NCBI RefSeq assembly: GCF_002846495.1
Contig: NZ_PJNE01000001.1
Coordinates: forward strand, 2,170,001-2,234,000
Source of the DNA: Phycicoccus duodecadis
GTDB taxonomy: Bacteria > Actinomycetota > Actinomycetes > Actinomycetales > Dermatophilaceae
Reading direction: 5' to 3'
DNA length: 64,000 nucleotides
Position 1 is the first letter of the stretch. The number at the start of each line of letters is the position of its first letter. The position numbers were made by a program, and so were the translations under genes. The notes under the pieces were generated by a model. The model was not told the origin of the DNA. It did not search any database and worked only from the letters and a program-made list of their open reading frames with translations. This document shows positions 58,063 through 64,000 of the stretch, piece after piece.

Positions 58063-58126
58063 GTCGCCTTACGGTACGGGATACCGGTCGCTCGGACAAG
58101 GGCCGGCGGATGTTGACAGCGCTGTC
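58045..58126. promoter_or_regulatory. Bidirectional sugar-operon promoter with two LacI-type operators
   Basis: The 16-mer TGTTGACAGCGCTGTC occurs at 58045-58060 and 58111-58126, exactly 66 bp apart. Each contains GACAGCGCTGTC, a perfect palindrome with the CG centre usual for LacI-family operators; the left one extends to the 14-mer TGACAGCGCTGTCA (58048-58061). Rightward promoter: TTGACA (58047-58052, inside the left operator), 17 bp, TACGGT (58070-58075). Leftward promoter: TTGTCC (minus, 58099-58094), 17 bp, TACCGT (minus, 58076-58071). The two -10 boxes overlap. The LacI regulator at 59096 is the obvious ligand-responsive repressor. The two operators could be bridged by a tetramer or bound separately. 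Confidence 0.75.
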
Positions 58127-58148
58127 TCACGGGCGAGGAGGCCCTCCG

Positions 58149-59099
58149 TTGTTGGTCGTGACCCCCAACACGTGCACCGACGTGACGACGTGGCTCGCCG
58201 CGCTCGCGCCGGGCACTGTCAGCCGGTCGCGCCGCACCGCCTCCACCGCCGGCGGCAAGGGGGTCAACGTCTGCCGCACCCTGCGAGCCCTGGGCCGCGA
58301 GCACCGCCTCATCGGACTCTCCCCCGCCGACGACCCGCGCTTCGCGCAGCTGCTGGCCGCCGAGGGCTGCGACTTCGTCCCCGTGCCGCACCGCGGCCCC
58401 GGCCGCGTCGCGCTGATCTTCCTCGAGGACGGCGGGCGCGTCACGGTCGTCAACGGCCGCGGCCCCGAGCCCGAGGACTGGGACCCCGAGTCCTTCCTCC
58501 CCCGCGTCCGGGCCGAGCTGGCGAGCGCCCCCGGCGTCGCGTGCTCGGGCTCGCTGCCGCCCGGCCTCCCGCTCGACACCTACGGCCGCGTCGTCGAGGC
58601 CGCCCACGAGCGCGGCCTCGAGGCCTACGTCGACGGCGCCCCGGCCGTCCTGGCCGCCACCCTCCCCAGCGGCCCCGACCTCGTGAGCCCCAACGTGGGC
58701 GAGGCCGAGGCCCTCCTGCACGGGCGCGCCGACGAGCACGTCGAGGAGTCCGGCGACGACCTCGTCGACCGCTGCCTCGACGCCTCCCGCGTCCTGCACG
58801 AGCGGGGCGCCCGCCGGGCCGTCGTCACCGCCGGATCCCACGGGGCCGCCCTCACCACCGCGGCCGGCACCTGGTGGATCGGGGCCGCCCGCGTCCCCGT
58901 CGCCAACCCCATCGGCGCCGGCGACTCCTTCCTCGGCGGGGTCTCCGACGCCCTGCTGCGCGGGGCCGGCGACGTCGAGGCCGTGCGGTACGGGATGGCC
59001 GTCGCCGCCGCGGCCGTGCAGCACGAGACCGGCGGGATGCTCGACGCCGCGCTCGTGGCCCCCGCCCTGGCCGGCCTCCCCGCGGGGGTGCCGGCATGA
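58149..59099 (+). CDS. PfkB-family hexose-phosphate kinase (LacC / 1-phosphofructokinase type)
   Basis: The 316-residue kinase has TPNTCTDVTTWL at the N-terminus, TAGGKGVNVCRTLRALG (substrate-binding GGKGxN motif), VACSGSLPPGLP, and NPIGAGDSFLGG with the catalytic aspartate. These mark the LacC/FruK branch, which phosphorylates the 1-position of a 6-phosphoketohexose. TTG 58149 is the start: AGGAGG (58136-58141) stands 7 nt before it, and the family begins with the LLVVTPN strand. An earlier in-frame ATG at 58110 lies in the operator and has no ribosome-binding site. The stop overlaps the LacI start (ATGA). Confidence 0.87.
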   Translation: MLVVTPNTCTDVTTWLAALAPGTVSRSRRTASTAGGKGVNVCRTLRALGREHRLIGLSPADDPRFAQLLAAEGCDFVPVPHRGPGRVALIFLEDGGRVTVVNGRGPEPEDWDPESFLPRVRAELASAPGVACSGSLPPGLPLDTYGRVVEAAHERGLEAYVDGAPAVLAATLPSGPDLVSPNVGEAEALLHGRADEHVEESGDDLVDRCLDASRVLHERGARRAVVTAGSHGAALTTAAGTWWIGAARVPVANPIGAGDSFLGGVSDALLRGAGDVEAVRYGMAVAAAAVQHETGGMLDAALVAPALAGLPAGVPA

Positions 59100-60103
59100 G
59101 CCGCCCCACCATCTACGACGTGGCCCGTGAGTCGGGCTTCTCGATCAAGACCGTCTCACGCGTCATCAACGAGGCCCCCAACGTCCGCAGCGAGACCGTG
59201 GCTCGCGTCCGCGCCGCCATCGAGCTGCTCCAGTACCACCCCGACCCGGCCGCCCAGCGGCTCGGCGGCGGCAAGCTCCCCACCGTCGGCGTCGTCGTCG
59301 ACTCGGTCGACGACCCCTTCTTCGCCCAGGTGATCGCGGTCATCGAGGCGCGCGCCATGGACGTCGGGATGGACGTCCTGGTCGCGTCCACCGGGATGGA
59401 CGAGACGCGCATGCGCACCCAGATCCGCCGCCTCGCGCGGCGCGGGGTCGCCGGCCTGATCGTCGCGCCGTTCGGCGACACCCGCACCGTCGAGGAGGCC
59501 CTCCCGGACGACGTGCCGGTGGTGGTGATCGACCGCAAGTGCGGCGTCACCTCCAAGGACGTCGTGCGGGTCACCGACGAGCAGGGCGCCACCGACGCCG
59601 TGCGCCACCTGGTGGCTCGCGGCCACCGGCGGATCGGCTTCCTGGGCAAGCTCTCCGCGTTCGACACCCTCGTCGACCGCTACAACGGGTACGAGCGGGC
59701 CCTCACCGAGGCCGGCATCGAGATCGTCCCGCAGCTGGTCGAGACCCGGGCCTGGACCAGCGACGAGGCCTACCCCTACGCGCTGGCGATGCTCGCGACG
59801 GCCGACGCCCCCACCGCCGTCTTCGCCGCCTCACCCATGATGGGCCTGGGGGTCCTGCGGGCCCAGCAGCGGCTGCACCGGCAGGACGTCGCCCTCGTCA
59901 TCTTCGGCGACTACCCCGTGGCCGAGCTGATGACCCCGCCCACCACCGTCGTCGACCAGCGGCCGGTCGCGTTGGCCGACACCGCCTTCGACCATCTCGT
60001 GCGCCGCATCCAGGACCCCACGGCCGAGGTGCTCGACACCGTCCTGCCCACCCTCCTCGTGGCCCGCGGGTCCGGCGAGCTGGCGCCGAGGGAGGGCGTA
60101 TGA
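59096..60103 (+). CDS. LacI family transcriptional repressor
   Basis: The 335-residue regulator has the LacI helix-turn-helix and hinge (TIYDVARESGFSIKTVSRVI, AAQRLGGGKLPTVGVVVDS) and a periplasmic-binding-protein-like effector domain with DDPFFAQVIAVIEARAMDVG. The hinge lacks nothing obvious. It is coupled to pfkB (ATGA) and to the FGGY kinase gene (ATGA). It likely binds the two operators at 58045-58126 and so autoregulates its operon and the divergent aldolase gene. The effector may be the imported sugar or a phosphorylated product. Confidence 0.9.
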   Translation: MSRPTIYDVARESGFSIKTVSRVINEAPNVRSETVARVRAAIELLQYHPDPAAQRLGGGKLPTVGVVVDSVDDPFFAQVIAVIEARAMDVGMDVLVASTGMDETRMRTQIRRLARRGVAGLIVAPFGDTRTVEEALPDDVPVVVIDRKCGVTSKDVVRVTDEQGATDAVRHLVARGHRRIGFLGKLSAFDTLVDRYNGYERALTEAGIEIVPQLVETRAWTSDEAYPYALAMLATADAPTAVFAASPMMGLGVLRAQQRLHRQDVALVIFGDYPVAELMTPPTTVVDQRPVALADTAFDHLVRRIQDPTAEVLDTVLPTLLVARGSGELAPREGV

Positions 60104-61539
60104 GCGTCGTCGACCTCGGGTTCGACCTCGGCACCACCGTCACGAAGGTGTGCGCCGTCACCCCGGACGGTCTCGCCCTCCTCGACCGCTCCGCCGCCAC
60201 CGCGTGGCGCGAGCAGGGCCAGGGGCGGCTCGACCGCAGCCCGCAGTCGGTGCTCGACGCGGTCGAGGCCCTGCTGGCCGAGACCGCCGCCGCGCTCGGC
60301 CCCGACGTGACCGTGCGGTCGGTCGGGTTCACCTCGATGGCCGAGGCCGGGGTGCTGGTCGACGCCGAGGGCCACGCCCACTCGCCCGTCATCGCCTGGC
60401 ACGACCCGCGCGGCTCCGAGCAGGCCGCGGCCCTGCCGCCGGCCCTGGCCGAGGCCTTCCCGGCCTACACCGGCCTCCCCGTCAGCCACGTCGCCTCCTT
60501 CTTCAAGCTGCTGTGGCTGCGCGACGAGGGCCTCGAGCTGCGCGGCCTGCAGTGGCTCTCGGTGCCCGAGTGGGTCATCCTCAACCTCGGCGGCCGCCGC
60601 GTCGCCGAGCTCTCGCTGCTGGGCCGCACCGGCCTGCTCGACGTTCACACCGACGGCCCGTGGATGCCGGCCCTCGACCACCTCGGTGTCGGCGCCGACT
60701 TCCTGCCCGCCATCGTCTCGGCGGGCGCCCCCGCCGGGACCGTGCGCCAGGACCACCCGGTCCCCACCCTGCGCGGTGCCGTGCTCACCGTCGCCGGCCA
60801 CGACCACGCGGTCGCCGCGGCCGCGGTGGGATGCGGCGCGCCGGGCTCGGCCCTCGACAGCTTCGGGACCGCCGAGGCCTACCTGGCCGCGGCCTCGCAC
60901 GTACCGGAGCCCGCCGTGGTGCGGCAGCTGGCCCTCGAGGGCATCTCGGTCTACCCCCACGTCGTACGGGGCAGCACCGGCTTCATCGGCGGCACCCGCA
61001 CCGGCCTGGTCCTCAAGCGGGTCCAGCGGGTCCTCGGCGCCGAGCACGAACCGGCGCGCGGCGCCCTCGACGCCGCCACCCTGGCCCTGGCCCCCGGCGA
61101 CACCGCCGGCGTGCGCATCACCGGCTTCCACATGGAGGACCACGAGGTCGGCATCCACCTCGGCTCCGAGGCGCACACCCCGGCCCACGTCTGGCGGGCG
61201 GCCCTCGACGGCGGCACGGCCCGCGGCCGCCAGCTGCTGGCCACGCTGCACGCGGCCGGCGCCGGCGTCGACCACCTCGTGGTGGCCGGCGGCTGGACCC
61301 GGATGCGGTCCATCGTCCAGGCCCGCGAGGTCCTGGCCCCCCTGGTCGAGGTCGCCGAGGTCGAGCAGCCCGGCACCTGGGGCGCCGCACGGTTCGGCGC
61401 CTGGGCCGCCCGATCCCCCGACGGCCCGGGACCCGACCGTCGGCCCCCCGCGGAGTGGTTCAGCCGCCGCCTCGCGACCGTCCCCGCACGCCCCACCGCA
61501 GCAGCACAGACCCCCATCACCGAGGAGATCACCCCATGA
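60100..61539 (+). CDS. FGGY family carbohydrate kinase
   Basis: The 479-residue kinase has the N-terminal ATPase motif LGFDLGTTVTKVCAVTPDG, VIAWHDPRG in the sugar-binding region, the central TVAGHDHAVAAAAVG, DSFGTAEAYLAAASH, and the C-terminal VVAGGWTRMRSIVQAREVL adenosine-binding segment. FGGY enzymes phosphorylate open-chain or ketose sugars, mostly at the terminal hydroxyl. With a LacC-like 1-kinase and LacD-like aldolases next to it, a ketohexose 6-kinase (for example for D-tagatose or a relative) fits best. The C-terminus has a 30-residue Pro/Thr-rich tail of no clear use. The stop overlaps the next start (ATGA). Confidence 0.87.
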   Translation: MSVVDLGFDLGTTVTKVCAVTPDGLALLDRSAATAWREQGQGRLDRSPQSVLDAVEALLAETAAALGPDVTVRSVGFTSMAEAGVLVDAEGHAHSPVIAWHDPRGSEQAAALPPALAEAFPAYTGLPVSHVASFFKLLWLRDEGLELRGLQWLSVPEWVILNLGGRRVAELSLLGRTGLLDVHTDGPWMPALDHLGVGADFLPAIVSAGAPAGTVRQDHPVPTLRGAVLTVAGHDHAVAAAAVGCGAPGSALDSFGTAEAYLAAASHVPEPAVVRQLALEGISVYPHVVRGSTGFIGGTRTGLVLKRVQRVLGAEHEPARGALDAATLALAPGDTAGVRITGFHMEDHEVGIHLGSEAHTPAHVWRAALDGGTARGRQLLATLHAAGAGVDHLVVAGGWTRMRSIVQAREVLAPLVEVAEVEQPGTWGAARFGAWAARSPDGPGPDRRPPAEWFSRRLATVPARPTAAAQTPITEEITP

Positions 61540-62444
61540 CGACCACCACCACCGGGCTCGACGCCATCGCCACCGAGGCCGGCACCTTCGCCGTCCTCGC
61601 GATGGACCAGCGCGGCACCCTCAAGCGCATGCTCGCGGCCGTCGACCGGCCCGACACCACCGACGAGGAGATCACCGCCCTCAAGCGCGACATGATCGCC
61701 TCCCTCGCCGGCAGCGCCTCGGCCTTCCTGGTCGACCCGACCTACGGGATGCCCGCCTCGAAGCTCGCCGAGACCGACGCGAAGTACGGCATCCTCCTGG
61801 CCGCCGAGCCGGCCAGCCGCGGCACCCACCACGGCGAGCCCGTCGTCTCGCTCGACCCGGCCCAGGACGCCGCCTGGGTCAGTGACAGCGGCGCCGACGC
61901 CATGAAGTTCCTCGTCCAGGTCCGCGCCGACCGCCGCGCCGGCGACGACGGCCGCGACACCACCGCCGAGGCCGTCGAGGTCATGCGCACCCTCATCGCC
62001 GACTGCGACGCCGTGGGCGTGCCCTCGGTCGTCGAGAACCTGATCTTCCCGCTGGCCGGCGAGGAGGCCCTCTCCCCCGAGGCCCGCGCCGACGCCATCA
62101 TCGAGGCCGCCGTCCTCATCGACGACCTGCACCCGACCCTGCTCAAGCTCGAGTACCCGGGCAGCCCCGAGGCGTGCCGCCGCCTGGCCGAGCGCATCTC
62201 GTCGCCGTGGGCCGTGCTCTCGGCCGGTGTCTCGTCCGACGAGTTCGCCGACGTGCTGCGGGTCAGCTGCGACGAGGGCGGGGCCAGCGGCTTCATCGCC
62301 GGCCGCTCGGTCTGGCGCGAGGCCGTGGCGATGGACCACGACGAGCGCGTCGCCTTCCTGTCCGACACCGGCCGCCGACGGCTCGACGAGTACTGCGGCA
62401 TCATCGAGGGCCGGGCCCGGTCCTACCGCGAGGTGAGGGCGTGA
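61536..62444 (+). CDS. LacD/YihT-type class I aldolase, second of two
   Basis: The 302-residue TIM-barrel aldolase begins FAVLAMDQRGTLKRML, close to the YihT/LacD start, and has the Schiff-base lysine K204 in PTLLKLEYPGS. GADAMKFLVQVRAD, VVENLIFPLAGEEAL and WAVLSAGVSSDEF form the substrate and phosphate sites. It splits a ketose 1-phosphate or 1,6-bisphosphate into dihydroxyacetone phosphate and an aldehyde. The very close coupling (ATGA before, GTGA after) puts it in the same unit as the kinases and transporter. YihT-type sulfofructose aldolases are related; no sulfo-sugar genes are present, so a plain sugar is likelier. Confidence 0.85.
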   Translation: MTTTTTGLDAIATEAGTFAVLAMDQRGTLKRMLAAVDRPDTTDEEITALKRDMIASLAGSASAFLVDPTYGMPASKLAETDAKYGILLAAEPASRGTHHGEPVVSLDPAQDAAWVSDSGADAMKFLVQVRADRRAGDDGRDTTAEAVEVMRTLIADCDAVGVPSVVENLIFPLAGEEALSPEARADAIIEAAVLIDDLHPTLLKLEYPGSPEACRRLAERISSPWAVLSAGVSSDEFADVLRVSCDEGGASGFIAGRSVWREAVAMDHDERVAFLSDTGRRRLDEYCGIIEGRARSYREVRA

Positions 62445-63205
62445 CCGCCCTGTTCGAGGCGACCGGCCTGCGCCGCCGCTTCGGCCGGGTCCAGGCCCTC
62501 GACGGCGTCGACTTCGACGTCGAGGCCGGCGAGGTCGTCGCGCTGATCGGCGACAACGGCGCGGGCAAGTCGACCCTGGTCAAGGCGCTCACGGGCAACC
62601 TCGACGTCGACGAGGGCGAGATCCGCTTCCAGGGCGAACCGGTGCACTTCACCACCCCGCAGGACGCCTCGCGGGTCGGCATCGAGGTCGTGCACCAGGA
62701 CCTCGCGCTGGCCCCCCACCTGGACGCCGCCCAGAACATGTTCCTCGGCCGCGAGGTCATGCGCGGCGGCATCCTCGGCCACCTCGGCTTCATGGACACC
62801 CCGCAGATGCGCAAGCGCTCGGCCCAGGCGTTCACCGAGCTCGGGTCGGCGGTACGCAGCGTCGTCACCCCGGTCGGCTCGATGTCGGGCGGGCAGAAGC
62901 AGACCGTGGCCATCGCCCGGGCCGTCGCGTGGGCCGACAAGGTCCTCTTCCTCGACGAGCCCACGGCCGCCCTGGGTGTGGTCCAGACCCGCAACGTCCT
63001 CGACACCATCAAGAAGGTGCGCGACCGCGGTATCGCCGTCGTCCTCATCTCGCACTCGATGCCGCACGTCCTCGAGGTCGCCGACCGCGTCCAGGTGCTG
63101 CGGCTCGGGCGACGCGTCGCCACGTACCGCGGCGCCGACACCAGCGTCGAGCAGCTCGTCGGCGCCATGACCGGAGCACTCGACAGCAAGGAGGGAGCGG
63201 CATGA
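62441..63205 (+). CDS. Sugar ABC importer ATPase (single-domain, FrcA-like)
   Basis: The 254-residue ATPase has Walker A LIGDNGAGKSTLVKAL, the signature SMSGGQKQTVAIARAV, Walker B VLFLDEPTAALGV and the H-loop LISHSM. It has one nucleotide-binding domain, unlike the double-domain RbsA/XylG type, and so resembles FrcA of fructose importers. GTG 62441 overlaps the aldolase stop, and its own stop overlaps the permease start. It powers uptake of the sugar handled by the kinases upstream. No substrate-binding protein gene is visible; it probably lies beyond the window edge. Confidence 0.9.
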   Translation: MTALFEATGLRRRFGRVQALDGVDFDVEAGEVVALIGDNGAGKSTLVKALTGNLDVDEGEIRFQGEPVHFTTPQDASRVGIEVVHQDLALAPHLDAAQNMFLGREVMRGGILGHLGFMDTPQMRKRSAQAFTELGSAVRSVVTPVGSMSGGQKQTVAIARAVAWADKVLFLDEPTAALGVVQTRNVLDTIKKVRDRGIAVVLISHSMPHVLEVADRVQVLRLGRRVATYRGADTSVEQLVGAMTGALDSKEGAA

Positions 63206-64000
63206 GCACCCGTACCGAGTCGGCGGCCCCGGTCATCGAGACCACGGCCCACCACGACAGCCCGCTCGAGCGGGTCAAGGCGATGCAGTCGGTGTGGATC
63301 CTCGGGGTTCTCGTCGTCATCGTGGCCGTCTTCGGGGTGCTGTCGCCGTCGACGTTCCTGACGGCCGGCAACATCACCAACATCGCGCAGAACGTCTCGA
63401 TCTGGGCCGTCCTCGCCGTCGGGATGACCTTCGTCATCATCACCTCGGGCATCGACCTCTCGGTCGGCTCGGTCCTGGTGGTCTCGTCGGTCGTCGCCGC
63501 CAAGGTCATGGAGTCGATGGGCGACAAGGGATGGGGCACGGCCGTCATCGGCCTGGTCCTGTCGGTGGTCGTGGGGGTCCTCTGGGGCTCGCTCAACGGG
63601 TTCCTGGTGGCCAAGGCCAACGTGCCGCCGCTCATCGTCACCCTCGGCACGCTCTCGGTCGCGCTCGGTGTGGCCCAGATCCTCACCGGTGGGCTCGACG
63701 TCCGCTCGGCCCCCGTGGTCCTCCAGGACAACATCGGCTACGGGCGGCTCGCGGGCATCCCGGTCATCACCATCATCGCGCTGGTGATCGTCATCCTCGG
63801 CGGGATCATGCTGCACCGCACCCGCTTCGGCCGCTACACCTACGCCATCGGCTCCAACGAGACCTCGGCGCGGCGGGTCGGCATCAACGTCGACCGCAAG
63901 CTCGTGCAGATATACGCGCTCTCGGGCCTCCTCGCCGGGGTCGCCGGCATCCTCTCGCTCGCCCAGTACGGGACGACGACGATCGCCGGCCAGTCCCTGA
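63202..64000 (+). CDS. Sugar ABC importer permease (RbsC/FrcC type), cut by the window edge
   Basis: The first 266 residues are present. The protein has a soluble head of about 28 residues, then repeated hydrophobic spans and the RbsC-family motifs NITNIAQNVSIWAVLAVG, TSGIDLSVGSVL, LVAKANVPPLIVTLGTLSV, and HRTRFGRYTYAIGSNETSAR with GINVDRKL, the coupling region to the ATPase. These permeases work as dimers. The reading frame is open to position 64000. The start overlaps the ATPase stop (ATGA). Confidence 0.9.
   Translation, partial: MSTRTESAAPVIETTAHHDSPLERVKAMQSVWILGVLVVIVAVFGVLSPSTFLTAGNITNIAQNVSIWAVLAVGMTFVIITSGIDLSVGSVLVVSSVVAAKVMESMGDKGWGTAVIGLVLSVVVGVLWGSLNGFLVAKANVPPLIVTLGTLSVALGVAQILTGGLDVRSAPVVLQDNIGYGRLAGIPVITIIALVIVILGGIMLHRTRFGRYTYAIGSNETSARRVGINVDRKLVQIYALSGLLAGVAGILSLAQYGTTTIAGQSL

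Noticed and set aside
58110..59099. ATG 58110 (or GTG 58044) as the start of the LacC-like kinase
   Set aside because: Both lie in operator copies; the similar peptide starts are just the operator repeat translated. TTG 58149 has an AGGAGG at the right distance and matches the family N-terminus.
58149..62444. Sulfoglycolytic (sulfo-EMP) operon
   Set aside because: The aldolase and PfkB families fit, but there is no sulfoquinovose isomerase, sulfolactaldehyde reductase or sulfoquinovosidase, and an FGGY kinase has no place in that route.
1..64000. tRNA, rRNA, insertion sequences, prophage or toxin-antitoxin genes
   Set aside because: I looked along both strands and saw no cloverleaf-like gene ends, transposase motifs, integrases or paired small antitoxin/toxin genes that I could support.

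Overview
The window is very GC-rich and carries actinobacterial marker families: TIGR03089, LytR-CpsA-Psr (LCP) proteins, an F420-type luciferase-like oxidoreductase, and a birA-accD5-accE5-maf block with the small epsilon subunit. GTG/TTG starts, 1-4 bp stop/start overlaps, and -10 boxes of the TANNNT kind only 6-8 nt before start codons (leaderless mRNAs) are frequent. A Micrococcales member, perhaps Intrasporangiaceae, is my best guess; the genus cannot be read from this. No rRNA, tRNA, transposase, phage gene or CRISPR array is visible.

Layout. 1-5.1 kb: a membrane protein cut by the left edge, TIGR03089, a striking 5+5 mirrored repeat array, a secreted peptidoglycan-binding protein, and a two-subunit 3-oxoacid CoA-transferase. 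5.2-9.1 kb: a secreted SpoIID/LytB protein and an N-acetylmuramoyl-L-alanine amidase, both with C-terminal FG-GAP/VCBS repeats. 9.2-30.5 kb: a cell-surface glycopolymer locus with nucleotide-sugar enzymes matching, as a set, the route to UDP-2,3-diacetamido-2,3-dideoxy-D-mannuronic acid (6-dehydrogenase, 3-dehydrogenase, PLP aminotransferase, hexapeptide N-acetyltransferase, 2-epimerase). It also holds five glycosyltransferase genes, a TagGH-type ABC exporter, two proteins I cannot name and three LCP ligases. The logic is: make the activated sugar, assemble the polymer inside, export it, attach it to peptidoglycan.

30.7-51.2 kb: an actinobacterial backbone (acyl-CoA dehydrogenase like FadE25, purE-purK, GtrA, birA, accD5-accE5, maf) interleaved with a third VCBS-repeat secreted protein, an F420-type oxidoreductase, ugd, a CoA-binding protein, a two-component system, a class III cyclase, a MOSC protein, a DUF885 peptidase, a TetR regulator and an Na+/H+ antiporter fused to a UBP zinc finger. 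51.2-54.5 kb: an acyl-CoA dehydrogenase and carboxyltransferase operon divergent from a LiuR-like MerR regulator, with a palindromic operator between them. This probably serves leucine or other branched acyl-CoA breakdown.

54.5-64 kb: a PfkB kinase, tryptophan 2,3-dioxygenase, then two divergent sugar operons sharing a compact promoter with two identical LacI-type operator cores 66 bp apart. Leftward: LacD-type aldolase and P-loop kinase. Rightward, all coupled by ATGA/GTGA overlaps: LacC-like kinase, LacI regulator, FGGY kinase, a second LacD-type aldolase, sugar ABC ATPase and permease (cut by the right edge). The set fits import of a ketohexose, 6- then 1-phosphorylation, and aldol cleavage.

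Several convergent gene junctions are marked by perfect palindromes or tandem arrays, and several divergent junctions are extremely short with facing or overlapping -10 boxes. These non-coding features are the most unusual part of the window.
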